NCBI GenBank assembly: GCA_964369965.1
Contig: CAYJGF010000001.1
Coordinates: 124,001-188,000 of the forward strand
DNA length: 64,000 nt
Reading direction: 5' to 3'
Source of the DNA: CAYJBH01 sp964369965
GTDB taxonomy: Bacteria; Bacillota; Clostridia; Oscillospirales; Ruminococcaceae
Both the position numbers and the translations under genes were made by a program. This document shows positions 1 through 7,917 of the stretch, one piece after another. The notes beneath the pieces were generated by a model that was given only the letters and a program-made list of their open reading frames with translations, was not told the origin of the DNA and did not search any database. How positions within the stretch are numbered: the first letter of the stretch is position 1; every line of letters starts with the position of its first letter.

Positions 1-2
1 TT

Positions 3-122
3 GCACGCTCGGTATTGACCGAAAAAGACGACATTTTTCAAGCCGGGATGTGGACGTTCAGCCCAGCCGGTCTGCCGGTGAGCATTATAACCGGCTGGCT
101 TGCGGCGAATAGAGCGCTATGA
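3..122 (+). CDS. 3' end of a carotenoid desaturase-like FAD oxidoreductase (partial)
   Basis: An open frame enters from the left edge and stops at TGA 120-122. The 39 visible residues end in GMWTFSPAGLPVSIITG then WLAANRAL, which resembles the C-terminal FAD-closing segment of the phytoene or diapophytoene desaturase family (CrtI/CrtN/CrtP). The stop overlaps the next start as ATGA, so the two genes are translationally coupled. The next two genes match crtQ and crtO, which supports a desaturase or oxidase here. Only the tail is present, so CrtN cannot be told from CrtP. The family is inferred from a short stretch plus context. Confidence 0.55.
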   Translation, partial: ARSVLTEKDDIFQAGMWTFSPAGLPVSIITGWLAANRAL

Positions 123-1237
123 ACGATTTTGTGTATCTTTTATCGTTGAATTTGTTCGGGTTTATATCGTTATTTTTATTGTTCTATCATTTCCCGATGC
201 TCGAGGGCGGTTATAATAACAAAAAAACATACAAAATATCGGTTATCATTCCGGTGCGAAACGAGCAGACTAACATAACAAACCTGCTTTACGACCTCGG
301 TTTGCAGACATTGCCACCGCATGAGATAATATGTGTCGATGATATGAGTGAGGACGACACCGCTCAAATAATATCTCGATATAAAAACGTAAAATTATTG
401 CAGGTGGTAGAGGATTGCACCACACTCAACGGGAAAGCGCAGGCATGTCAACTCGGGGCCGAAAACTCAAACGGTGAGTTGTTATTATTTTTGGATGCCG
501 ATGTCCGACTGAGGGAGGATGCACTTTGCGCCCTCTGTGCCGCATATGCCGAGGCAGAATGCACCGTCACCGTCCAGCCTTTTCACAGGATATTATCTGC
601 CTATGAGCGATTGTCCATGTTTTTCAATCTAATTCAGCTCGCAGGCAATGCAAGTTGCACCGCAATTAAATCAAAACCGGCAGGATTGTTCGGACCGGTC
701 ATAATGATGGATAAAAATGTTTATAATGGGATAGGCGGTCACGAAGCGATTTTATATAGCGTCGTGGACGACCTTTCACTCGGTCAATCTCTTGTCAAAA
801 ACGGGCAACGTTTTGAGGTACTGATGGGTGGGGACATCATAAAATTCAGGATGTATCCGCACGGCATACGTTCCCTTTTCGAGGGTTGGGTCAAAAACAT
901 TGCGACCGGTGCCTCGTTTACATCACCCGTCGCATTTATTCTGTGTTTTTTTTGGTTAACCGGTTGCACATCGTCGCTGTTGATAGGCATTGAGGGCTTA
1001 TCACTCCTACACTCCGGCACTGTATCACCGTTATTGATTATGGTGCCTATACTATATTTAGTGTGGGCTTTTGCCATCTATCTCATCGGCAAAAAGGTGG
1101 GCAACTTTGGGATTGTCGGTGCAATTTTATATCCGATAACTCTTGTTGGGTTTTTATGCCTTTTCTGTGTGTCGCTTTTTAAAAAACTGTTTCATCTGTC
1201 GGTGAGATGGAAGGGCAGACACCTCAGACCGGAATAG
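119..1237 (+). CDS. crtQ: CrtQ-like family 2 glycosyltransferase (carotenoid glycosylation)
   Basis: This 372-aa membrane-bound GT2 enzyme probably transfers a sugar to a C30 carotenoid acid, as 4,4'-diaponeurosporenoate glycosyltransferase does in staphyloxanthin synthesis. It has an N-terminal membrane segment (residues 8-25), a GT-A domain opening with SVIIPVRNEQ (about 41-50), a DxD-type LFLDADV (about 122-128), and a family-typical stretch FRMYPHGIRSLFEGWVKN (about 242-259). Three or more C-terminal membrane helices follow, and the end reads VRWKGR, as in the staphylococcal enzyme. It overlaps the upstream desaturase tail by 4 nt and is followed by a crtO-like gene 13 nt later. The actual lipid substrate is inferred. 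Confidence 0.82.
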   Translation: MNDFVYLLSLNLFGFISLFLLFYHFPMLEGGYNNKKTYKISVIIPVRNEQTNITNLLYDLGLQTLPPHEIICVDDMSEDDTAQIISRYKNVKLLQVVEDCTTLNGKAQACQLGAENSNGELLLFLDADVRLREDALCALCAAYAEAECTVTVQPFHRILSAYERLSMFFNLIQLAGNASCTAIKSKPAGLFGPVIMMDKNVYNGIGGHEAILYSVVDDLSLGQSLVKNGQRFEVLMGGDIIKFRMYPHGIRSLFEGWVKNIATGASFTSPVAFILCFFWLTGCTSSLLIGIEGLSLLHSGTVSPLLIMVPILYLVWAFAIYLIGKKVGNFGIVGAILYPITLVGFLCLFCVSLFKKLFHLSVRWKGRHLRPE

Positions 1238-1250
1238 GAGGACTTTCACG

Positions 1251-1733
1251 TTGCAGATTATTTTTTTACCGCCTTATCTTAATATTATAGTTTGTTTTAT
1301 CCTCTGGCCTATCATTCAGGTGATGGTGGCACTGATTGTCGGTCGGTTGCCGGAGAAAATTTTTAGCACAAAAAACCCCCTGTTCAAAAGTTACAGCTTT
1401 GAACAGGGAGGTAAATTTTATGAGCGCTATTTTTTTATCAAACGTTGGAAAGGCTATCTGCCGGACGGCAGTGCAATAACAGGGGTGGGGCTAAAAAAGA
1501 AACACCTTATCGATAGAAGCCCCGAGGGTTTGAAACTCTATATAAAAGAGTCCTGTAAGGCGGAATTAATACACGCCCTCGCAATCCCCCCGTTTATATT
1601 TTTCGGGTTTTTCTGCCCTTTACAAGTGGTGCCGCTGATGTTGCTCTACGCTCTCGCGGTCAACCTCCCCTGTCTTATCACTCAGCGGTATAACAGACCG
1701 AGGGTGGAGAGGGTGTTAAGTTACAGAAAATAG
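1251..1733 (+). CDS. crtO: CrtO-like glycosyl-carotenoid acyltransferase
   Basis: This 160-aa membrane protein is of the glycosyl-4,4'-diaponeurosporenoate acyltransferase family, which adds the final fatty acyl group to the glycosylated carotenoid. Visible signs are an N-terminal helix (about 8-30), the family block NPLFKSYSFEQGGKFYER (about 42-59), IKRWKGYLPDGSA (about 63-75), a hydrophobic hairpin (about 112-142) and the basic end RPRVERVLSYRK. The start is TTG at 1251, placed by the ribosome site AGGAGGAC at 1237-1244. Its last 13 bases overlap the convergent permease gene, and its coding region carries a terminator for that gene on the other strand. Confidence 0.8.
   Translation: MQIIFLPPYLNIIVCFILWPIIQVMVALIVGRLPEKIFSTKNPLFKSYSFEQGGKFYERYFFIKRWKGYLPDGSAITGVGLKKKHLIDRSPEGLKLYIKESCKAELIHALAIPPFIFFGFFCPLQVVPLMLLYALAVNLPCLITQRYNRPRVERVLSYRK
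1370..1408 (-). terminator. Intrinsic terminator inside crtO, antisense, probably for the permease
   Basis: Read on the minus strand, an 11-bp perfect stem (plus-strand arms 1378-1388 and 1398-1408, CCCTGTTCAAA and its complement, 9-nt loop) is followed by GG and a run of six T (plus-strand A run at 1370-1375). This is a canonical Rho-independent terminator. It lies about 310 nt beyond the permease stop codon, in the antisense strand of crtO. Confidence 0.65.
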
Positions 1734-2728
1734 AAAAAGTTAAACCCATACCCAATAATTACAATGCCTACCGATACGATGCCGATGAAAAATGCCAACA
1801 GTTTCGGTTTTGCCGCCTTGCGCAACATTATCAGCGACGGCAGTGACAGTGCGGTGACCGCCATCATAAAGCTCAATATTGTCCCTATGCCAACCCCTTT
1901 GGCAAAAAGTGCCTCCGCAATCGGGATAGTGCCGAAGATATCCGCATACATCGGTATGCCTATAACGGTTGCTATCAGTACCGAGAAAGGATTATCGTCG
2001 CCGAGAACCGCCGAAATATATTCCTGTGGTATCCAGTTGTGGATTGCCGCGCCGATAGCAACACCGCCGATAACATACCAAAAGACCTTCTTTATTATGC
2101 CGGCAACCTCGCCGCCCGCATATTTTACACGTTCATTCACACTCATGTCGGCGCCGTCGTCCGAGAGGTTTTTGCCGGTAAACATACTCTCTTCAACATA
2201 TTTTGAAAAACCGAACTTTTCGATAAGTGTGCCGCCGACCACCGCCAACAACAGCCCGACGATTACATAGACTATAGCAACGGTAGGACCGAAAATGCTC
2301 ACCAACAGCACGAAGGCCCCAAGGTCCACAAGCGGCGACGAGATTAAAAAGGAAAATGTTACGCCAACCGGCACTCCGGCACCGGTAAAACCGATGAAAA
2401 GCGGTATAGATGAGCAGGAGCAAAAGGGCGTCACCGTGCCGAGCAGTGCGGCGAAAAAGTTAGCAACCACACCTTTATATCTGCCGATAATCTGTTTTGT
2501 ACGCTGTGGTGGGAAAAAACTTTGGATATAGGATATGATGAATATCAGCACCGAAAGAAGTGCAAAAATCTTTATCACGTCGTAGATAAAAAATTGCACA
2601 CTCGCGCCGACACGCCCCTCAATATCCATGCCAAACATGGTCAAAAGACTGCCAACCAGTCGGTTCAACCACTGCATACCGAGTATTTCATTTTGAAAAA
2701 ACAGCCAAAAGTTTGATACGATTCCCAT
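1721..2728 (-). CDS. YraQ/UPF0718-type permease
   Basis: This 335-aa integral membrane protein has about eight to ten predicted helices. It carries the family's cysteine motif TPFCSCSSIPLFIGFTGAG (about 101-119) and a related second half, DIFGTIPIAEALFAKG (about 263-278). These are typical of the DUF318/YraQ permeases, which in other genomes sit beside ArsR or thioredoxin genes and are linked to metal(loid) or thiol stress. The ribosome site GAGG lies 7 nt before the ATG. The promoter at 2762-2790 is flanked by a 20-nt inverted repeat of ArsR-operator style, yet no ArsR gene is in the window. The substrate is unknown. Confidence 0.8.
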   Translation of the reverse strand: MGIVSNFWLFFQNEILGMQWLNRLVGSLLTMFGMDIEGRVGASVQFFIYDVIKIFALLSVLIFIISYIQSFFPPQRTKQIIGRYKGVVANFFAALLGTVTPFCSCSSIPLFIGFTGAGVPVGVTFSFLISSPLVDLGAFVLLVSIFGPTVAIVYVIVGLLLAVVGGTLIEKFGFSKYVEESMFTGKNLSDDGADMSVNERVKYAGGEVAGIIKKVFWYVIGGVAIGAAIHNWIPQEYISAVLGDDNPFSVLIATVIGIPMYADIFGTIPIAEALFAKGVGIGTILSFMMAVTALSLPSLIMLRKAAKPKLLAFFIGIVSVGIVIIGYGFNFFYFL

Positions 2729-2735
2729 AATTACC

Positions 2736-2817
2736 TCAAATCAATTTTTTTTGATGTGTTCATTGTAGCACAACAAATTTGTTTTGTCAATAGTTAAATC
2801 AAAAAAAATTGATTTGA
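2736..2817 (-). promoter_or_regulatory. Permease promoter bracketed by two inverted operator-like repeats
   Basis: On the minus strand, -35 TTGACA (plus 2785-2790) and -10 TACAAT (plus 2762-2767) are 17 bp apart. The 20-mer at 2736-2755 (TCAAATCAATTTTTTTTGAT) is the exact reverse complement of 2798-2817. Each copy also contains the inner dyad ATCAA-N6-TTGAT. One copy covers the predicted transcription start and the other lies just upstream of -35, as expected for cooperative repression. ATCAA/TTGAT dyads are typical of the ArsR/SmtB family; assignment to that family is inference. Confidence 0.72.
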
Positions 2818-2818
2818 A

Positions 2819-3928
2819 TTAAAAATACATATAAACCTGACAGCTCATCATCCCGTTATACATCTTTCTTCGGCGGTTTGCCTTTTTGCCGAATATGCGC
2901 TCAAAATCCGGGTGTGGGGATATAATATACGCTGAACTCTGTGCCCCACGAATTGCTTTGCCGAGCAACTTGATTATATCCGCCGCGCCCTGTTCGTCCG
3001 AAAGGCGCTCACCGTAGGGTGGGTTTGCGAGCAAAATACTGCCGGCTGTCGGGGCGAGATCCTTTATATCCGCCTGTTCAAAACGGCAACAATCTGCCAC
3101 GCCGGCAAGCTCGGCGTTGTTTTTTGCAATTGCAAGCGCCTCGGTATCGATGTCATAACCCACGGCACAAAAATCGGTATTCTCCCTTTTAAGCGCTGTC
3201 GCCGTCTCTCGCTGTATGCGCCAAATCTCCGGCGCTATGAGATTATTTCGCTCCGACGAAAAGCTCCGCGAAAGCCCCGGTGCTATGCCGAGTGCCTTTT
3301 GTGCCGCCTCAATTATCAGCGTTCCACTGCCGCAACATGGGTCTATGACCTCACTGTCGCCCCTCACTCTCGCAAGGTCGACGATGGTGGCAGCGAGTGT
3401 CTCACGTATCGGTGCGAGAGTGGCGACGCGACGATATCCACGTTTGTGCAACCCCTCACCACTGGTGTCGAGAAACACCTCGGCAACATTCTTTCGTATG
3501 GAAAATCGCAACGAGTACTGCCGACCGCGCTCCGGCAAAAACTGTGTTTTATGCCCTTTTTGCAAACGTTTTACCACCGCTTTTTTAACGATGCTCTGGC
3601 AGGCAGGCACGCTGGAAAGGGTGCTGGACAGGCTCGCCCCCTTGACGGGGAAGCGACCGTCTTTCGGGATAAAATCCTCAAAGGGTATCTCATACACACC
3701 GTCGAAAAGCTCATCAAACGTCTCGGCGGTAAAAGTCTTAAGTAGTATTAAAAACCTCTCGGCGGTGCGACAGGTGAGGTTGCAGGCGGCAATGACATTT
3801 TCGTTGCCGCTGAAATAGACTCTACCGTCGCTGACCGAGATATCTTCACCCCCTGCCTTACGCACCTCAAAAGAGAGTGTTTTCTCGGCGCCGAAAAAGC
3901 AGGGGGCAACAATTCTATGCAATGCCAT
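2819..3928 (-). CDS. THUMP-domain 23S rRNA guanine-N2 methyltransferase (RlmL/YpsC-like)
   Basis: This 369-aa SAM-dependent RNA methyltransferase is predicted to make m2G in 23S rRNA. It has an N-terminal ferredoxin-like plus THUMP region (about 1-160) opening with PCFFGAEKTL, then a Rossmann domain with DPCCGSGTLIIEAA (about 198-211) and the catalytic NPPYGERL (about 303-310). The start is taken as ATG at 3928, which overlaps the hpf stop (TGATG); a TTG one codon upstream is possible. It is co-transcribed with hpf, so it pairs a ribosome-modifying enzyme with a ribosome-hibernation factor. Confidence 0.85.
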   Translation of the reverse strand: MALHRIVAPCFFGAEKTLSFEVRKAGGEDISVSDGRVYFSGNENVIAACNLTCRTAERFLILLKTFTAETFDELFDGVYEIPFEDFIPKDGRFPVKGASLSSTLSSVPACQSIVKKAVVKRLQKGHKTQFLPERGRQYSLRFSIRKNVAEVFLDTSGEGLHKRGYRRVATLAPIRETLAATIVDLARVRGDSEVIDPCCGSGTLIIEAAQKALGIAPGLSRSFSSERNNLIAPEIWRIQRETATALKRENTDFCAVGYDIDTEALAIAKNNAELAGVADCCRFEQADIKDLAPTAGSILLANPPYGERLSDEQGAADIIKLLGKAIRGAQSSAYIISPHPDFERIFGKKANRRRKMYNGMMSCQVYMYF

Positions 3929-4455
3929 CAATCAAGCTCCGGTATGAGCACGCCGTATCCGCCGTCATGACGACGATAACAGAGCTCTACCGAGCCGGAG
4001 TCTGCGTTTAAGAACATATAAAAGGTGTGCCCGAGTAGGTTCATCTGGAGTATAGCCTCCTCCACCGTGCAGGGTTTCATGGAGAAACGTTTTTCACGTA
4101 TCACCTCAAAATCGTCCTCCGAGTGCGACTTTTCATCATAATCGAAATCGTCAAAGTCGCCGGAGTGCAGGCGTTGCTCCAGACGTCTTTTGTTTTTAAT
4201 AATAAGTGTGGTAATGACATCGAACGCGGCATCCAGTGCATTCTCCATCTTCTCGGCGGATTTCTCGGCACGGACAACAAATGCGCCGTCACGGATGGTA
4301 ACCTCAACCGTTTGAATACCCTTGTCCACCGTTACGGTAACATGGGTATGCGCATTGCTTGAAAAAAATTTATCCAACTTTAAGATTCTTTTATCCGCTT
4401 TTTCGCAGAACGTTTCTTTCAGGTCGACATGTCTTCCTACATAATCGGTTTTCAT
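3928..4455 (-). CDS. hpf: Long-form ribosome hibernation promoting factor
   Basis: The 175-aa protein has the two-domain long-HPF layout. The N-terminal RaiA-like domain (about 1-100) begins MKTDYVGRHVDLKETFCEKA. An acidic linker (about 105-125) leads to the C-terminal dimerisation domain (about 125-175), with FSMKPCTVEEAILQMNLLGH and FYMFLNADSGSVELCYRRHDG. It dimerises 70S ribosomes to 100S in stationary phase. The start at 4455 is preferred over an upstream ATG at 4506, because AAAGGA precedes it and the protein then begins like its relatives. It overlaps the downstream methyltransferase by one base. Confidence 0.92.
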   Translation of the reverse strand: MKTDYVGRHVDLKETFCEKADKRILKLDKFFSSNAHTHVTVTVDKGIQTVEVTIRDGAFVVRAEKSAEKMENALDAAFDVITTLIIKNKRRLEQRLHSGDFDDFDYDEKSHSEDDFEVIREKRFSMKPCTVEEAILQMNLLGHTFYMFLNADSGSVELCYRRHDGGYGVLIPELD

Positions 4456-4486
4456 AGCATCCAATCCTTTCCCTAGGTTTCTTTTT

Positions 4487-4510
4487 TTAGGTAGTATCAA
4501 CACCACCTAA
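4487..4510 (-). promoter_or_regulatory. Hairpin in the hpf leader
   Basis: A 24-nt imperfect dyad (TTAGGT outer arms, two internal mismatches) lies 32 nt upstream of the hpf start. A promoter-like TTGAAA and an AT-rich -10 (TTATAA) lie just upstream on the minus strand (about 4512-4542). It could be an operator or an mRNA stem; the sequence does not decide. Confidence 0.35.
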
Positions 4511-4557
4511 GTTTATAATAACACAAAGTAAAATTTTTTCAATAGATTTAACAGAAA

Positions 4558-5019
4558 TTACTTATTTTCTTTTTCGGTTTTGAGCAAAAATTCCTTTAAT
4601 TCGAGACCGCTTGCATACCCTACCAGCTTGCCGTCTGCACCTATCACACGGTGGCACGGCACAACGACATGCAGTGGGTTTTTGTTGTTTGCCATGCCGA
4701 CTGCCCTGCACGCCTTTTCATTCCCCACGGCGGTGGCAATCTCTTTATATGTGCGTGTCTCACCGTATGGGATTTCACACAGTGCCGCCCATACTTTTTT
4801 TTGAAATTCCGTTCCTCTGGGCTCTATATCAAAGGTAAATTTTTTTCGTTTGCCGTCATAATACTCCGACATCTCTTTATAAACCTTGTCGGAAAACTCG
4901 CTCCTTTGCCCAAAATCATCGGGGATATGTCCCACCTTTTTGAGCGACACCGCGCGATTACCCTCATATTCAATTTTCAGATATCCTATTTTAGTTTCGT
5001 AATATGCAATCTTGCTCAT
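4558..5019 (-). CDS. ogt: Methylated-DNA-[protein]-cysteine S-methyltransferase
   Basis: This 153-aa suicide DNA repair protein removes alkyl groups from O6-alkylguanine. The helix-turn-helix stretch TRTYKEIATAVGNEKACRAV (about 88-107) supplies the DNA-binding helix. The acceptor site VVPCHRVIGADGKLVGYASG (about 117-136) includes the reactive cysteine of PCHRV and the GYASGL loop. The start at 5019 (MSKIAYYE) is preferred: GGGTGAAA precedes it, and the in-frame extension to 5097 adds an atypical hydrophobic tail. It stands alone between hpf and the divergent antiporter promoter. Confidence 0.93.
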   Translation of the reverse strand: MSKIAYYETKIGYLKIEYEGNRAVSLKKVGHIPDDFGQRSEFSDKVYKEMSEYYDGKRKKFTFDIEPRGTEFQKKVWAALCEIPYGETRTYKEIATAVGNEKACRAVGMANNKNPLHVVVPCHRVIGADGKLVGYASGLELKEFLLKTEKENK

Positions 5020-5204
5020 AAATTTCACCCTTTTAAAAACTCCCACTATAATGATAACATCTTTTCGAGAAAATAAAAAGTCTTTTGTTTGTAACACTAT
5101 GCATAATATTTGCTGTCGATTTTTGTAAGATTTGACGGAAATCTGCGTATGGGTTATAAAAAACTAACATGCGCTACTAAATTAAATAATGTGATAAAAT
5201 TGTG

Positions 5205-5233
5205 TTGAAACGTTTCGCTTATAGGAGTATAAT
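5205..5233 (+). promoter_or_regulatory. Promoter of the antiporter operon with a 10-bp palindrome
   Basis: -35 TTGAAA (5205-5210), a 17-bp spacer and -10 TATAAT (5228-5233). The perfect palindrome GAAACGTTTC (5208-5217) overlaps the -35 box and the spacer, a position where a bound repressor would block RNA polymerase. Confidence 0.65.
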
Positions 5234-5262
5234 ATTAATGTAAATACAAAGGAATGAAAAAA

Positions 5263-6543
5263 ATGGAAGTGCAATTTTTATTGACAATTAGCATCATTTT
5301 GGTGTCGACAAAGGTGTTTGGACTTTTGTCGGGAAAGCTTCGCCTACCACAGGTGGTGGGAGCTTTACTTGCAGGATTGATACTGGGACCCGCTTTTTTT
5401 GACATTTTACAGCCGAGTGAACTGTTGCACATGCTTGCTGAACTCGGTGTCGTAATTATAATGTTCAGTGCAGGGTTAGAGACCAGTATATCGGATCTGA
5501 AAGCCTCCGGCAAAAACAGCTTTTTTATTGCTTTACTCGGTGTCGCCATACCGCTGAGCAGTGGCATACTGTTGATGACATTATTTGGTGAGGATGCCGA
5601 TATTTTAGAGAGCATATTCCTCGGGACTATTCTTACCGCTACCTCTGTATCCATTACAGTTGCAACCTTAAAGGAGCTTGGCAAGCTATCCACCAAGGTT
5701 GGCAATACAATACTAGCCGCCGCACTCATCGATGATGTGCTCGGACTTATCTGCTTGACTATAGTCACAAGCTCTTCCGGCGAGGACACAAACATCGCCA
5801 TCGTTTTGCTGAAGATAGTTCTCTTCTTTGTCTTTGCGATTATTGTGGGCATACTTGTCCATAAATTAGCGGCATGGTACAATAAAAAAATCAATTCCAA
5901 AGATCTGCACCGTCTGCCAATAGCCGCGTTTGCGCTATGTCTTTTTATGGCATGGTCGGCGGAGGCATTGTTTGGAGTAGCGGACATAATCGGAGCATTT
6001 GCGGCAGGTCTTATGGTCGCGACCACACCAAAACATGTCTATGTTGAAACTAAAATACACCCATTATCCTATCTGCTTTTGACCCCAATATTTTTTGCAA
6101 ACATCGGGCTTAGTGTGACCTTGCCAAGTATGACCCCCTCTATAATTCTTTTTACCGTTTTATTGATTGTGGCGGGCGTCCTATCAAAGCTCATCGGTTG
6201 CGGTGGCATCTCTAAACTGTGCGGATTTAACAACAGGCAGTCGTTACAGATTGGTCTTGGGATGGTCTGTCGCGGTGAGGTGGCACTCATTGTCGCCAAT
6301 AAAGGACTTGCGCTCGGCGTTTTGCCGGAGCAATATTTCGGCCCTATCGTTATTATGGTTGTTTTTTGCGCCGTTGTCACACCGGCATTGTTAAAACTTG
6401 CCTTTCGCGGAGAGTCGGCATATGAGGGGCTACAGGAGAGCGACCTCGTCGACCACATCGAACTGTCCGACCAGCTCGACATTCTTACGGAACAGCTGTT
6501 GACCGAAGAACAAAATATGGCTCAGGAACATAAAAAGGGATAG
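5263..6543 (+). CDS. CPA2-type cation:proton antiporter (KefB/NapA-like)
   Basis: This 426-aa membrane protein of the Na_H_Exchanger family has about twelve helices. It contains GKLRLPQVVGALLAGLILGP (about 25-44), the AGLETSIS loop (about 72-79) and AALIDDVLGLICL (about 159-171), whose paired acids mark the ion site of NapA/KefB-type antiporters. No C-terminal RCK/TrkA-N domain is present, only an acidic tail (about 390-426), so gating is not by an attached nucleotide-binding domain. The start at 5263 is chosen because AAAGGA abuts the earlier ATG at 5254 but is 9 nt from this one. The exported ion (Na+ or K+) is not determined. Confidence 0.85.
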   Translation: MEVQFLLTISIILVSTKVFGLLSGKLRLPQVVGALLAGLILGPAFFDILQPSELLHMLAELGVVIIMFSAGLETSISDLKASGKNSFFIALLGVAIPLSSGILLMTLFGEDADILESIFLGTILTATSVSITVATLKELGKLSTKVGNTILAAALIDDVLGLICLTIVTSSSGEDTNIAIVLLKIVLFFVFAIIVGILVHKLAAWYNKKINSKDLHRLPIAAFALCLFMAWSAEALFGVADIIGAFAAGLMVATTPKHVYVETKIHPLSYLLLTPIFFANIGLSVTLPSMTPSIILFTVLLIVAGVLSKLIGCGGISKLCGFNNRQSLQIGLGMVCRGEVALIVANKGLALGVLPEQYFGPIVIMVVFCAVVTPALLKLAFRGESAYEGLQESDLVDHIELSDQLDILTEQLLTEEQNMAQEHKKG

Positions 6544-6571
6544 AGCTAAACAACTATAAGGTTCGAATTTA

Positions 6572-7279
6572 ATGATTAAAAAAATAAAAGTAGCGATTGT
6601 CGTTGTTGTATCTGTTATATTATTGCTTTTAGTCGTCGGGAGCATCTATCTTTTCGCCGGAGAGTATATGGCAGGGCAAAGGGCACAGGACATATTGAAT
6701 AACGCCGATAATCTACAGATAGAGGACAATGTATTTGTTCTCTCGCCGCCGCAGAATACCGACACCGCATTCATCTTTTATCCCGGTGCAAAGGTTGAGG
6801 CGACTGCTTATCTGCCGCTTTTGCAAAAAATAACGCAAGAGCTGGGCATAATGAGCATATTGGTGGAAATGCCGTTAAACTACGCTATATTCAACCCCGA
6901 TGCCGCCGATGAGATAATTAACGACCTGCCGAATACTGAACACTTTTATATCGGCGGTCACTCACTCGGATCCTCGATGGCGTCCACCTATGCCGAACAA
7001 AAAAGTGATACTATAGACGGGCTTATAGTCTTGGGCGGATATGTTTACGGTGATTATCCACCGGAAAAATCATTGACGGTGTACGGCACCTTTAATTCCG
7101 AACTGGAACAGTTTATTGATTATGATGAGAATATTGTTGTGATAGAGGGCGGCAATCACGCACAGTTTGGGGATTACGGCCCACAGGACGGCGACCCGCC
7201 CGCCACCATTTCCGCCGAGGAACAAGAGGATATCACCGTCGCCGCGATAAAGGATTTTATTGTAGAGGGTCGGTCTTGA
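6572..7279 (+). CDS. Membrane-anchored alpha/beta hydrolase
   Basis: A 235-aa protein with one N-terminal membrane segment (about 8-30) and an extracytoplasmic alpha/beta hydrolase domain. The nucleophile elbow is GGHSLGSSMA (about 129-138, Ser in GHSLG). A late histidine in GGNHAQFGDYG (about 193-203) and an acid before it (YDEN or EGG region) complete a plausible triad. It belongs to the small Abhydrolase_5-like group of lipoprotein-size carboxylesterases. The gap from the antiporter is 28 nt, so it is probably in the same transcript. The substrate is unknown. Confidence 0.72.
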   Translation: MIKKIKVAIVVVVSVILLLLVVGSIYLFAGEYMAGQRAQDILNNADNLQIEDNVFVLSPPQNTDTAFIFYPGAKVEATAYLPLLQKITQELGIMSILVEMPLNYAIFNPDAADEIINDLPNTEHFYIGGHSLGSSMASTYAEQKSDTIDGLIVLGGYVYGDYPPEKSLTVYGTFNSELEQFIDYDENIVVIEGGNHAQFGDYGPQDGDPPATISAEEQEDITVAAIKDFIVEGRS

Positions 7280-7366
7280 CCGTTTTGAAACGTTATTTTT
7301 AACACGTTTGTTATTGATTTGTGGCGGTCAGGTCAAGGCTCAAACCCACATTTTACAGATTGCTTC

Positions 7367-7414
7367 TTGACATTTTAAGATAATTAAGCTAAAATAGTTA
7401 AGCAAAGATAATTA
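7367..7414 (+). promoter_or_regulatory. MarR-MATE promoter with a repeated AGATAATTA motif
   Basis: -35 TTGACA (7367-7372), a 17-bp spacer and -10 TAAAAT (7390-7395). The 9-mer AGATAATTA occurs at 7378-7386 inside the spacer and again at 7406-7414, straddling the predicted start. These are candidate half-sites for autoregulation by the MarR protein encoded next. Confidence 0.6.
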
Positions 7415-7455
7415 TTTGAAAATTTTGTGACAATAAATTAGGAGTGCCGATAACA

Positions 7456-7917
7456 ATGGACGACAGATTATTGATAGCGATAGACAAGTTTAGCCATGAT
7501 CTCTCTATCGCGGAACTGCAACAGCTATACCAAAATCGTGGTGCGAGCGATCTATCCTATCACGACACACTTTATCTTAACATCATTCTTGCACACCCAA
7601 ATCGCTACACCTCATCACAGGTTGCGGACCTTTTAAAAATAACTCGCCCTGCCGTCACCCAGAAGATAAATGAACTCACAAAAAAAGGGTATGTTATACG
7701 GACGCAGTCGGAGCAGGACAGGAGAGTGTTTTTCCTATCCATCAATCCTAATAAGCCGTTTTATACCGAAATGGACCGCGCTATTGAAAGAAAGGTTGCG
7801 TTGAAGTTGCGCCGTCGATACGGAGACGAGGCGGTCGAGCGCATGTGCGATATGTTGGAATTTCTCTCCGAGACGATATACAACGAAAAATTGAAAGGAC
7901 AGTATGACGAAGAATAA
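7456..7917 (+). CDS. MarR-family transcriptional regulator
   Basis: This 153-aa winged-helix regulator has a recognition region YTSSQVADLLKITRPAVTQK (about 53-72) and wing EQDRRVFFLSI (about 87-97), flanked by helices for dimerisation. It likely represses itself and the MATE exporter, whose start lies inside its last 14 bases. The start is taken at ATG 7456, because the ribosome site TAGGAG (7439-7444) runs into the earlier GTG at 7444. The ligand is unknown. MarR-MATE pairs commonly control multidrug efflux in Clostridia. Confidence 0.88.
   Translation: MDDRLLIAIDKFSHDLSIAELQQLYQNRGASDLSYHDTLYLNIILAHPNRYTSSQVADLLKITRPAVTQKINELTKKGYVIRTQSEQDRRVFFLSINPNKPFYTEMDRAIERKVALKLRRRYGDEAVERMCDMLEFLSETIYNEKLKGQYDEE

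Noticed and set aside
1398..1440. An internal ribosome site and ATG inside crtO
   Set aside because: The GGAGG and ATG come from crtO codons, are out of frame, and lead to a quick stop.
5235..6026. A 263-aa minus-strand frame opposite the antiporter
   Set aside because: Ser/Ala/Asn-rich shadow of a membrane-protein gene.
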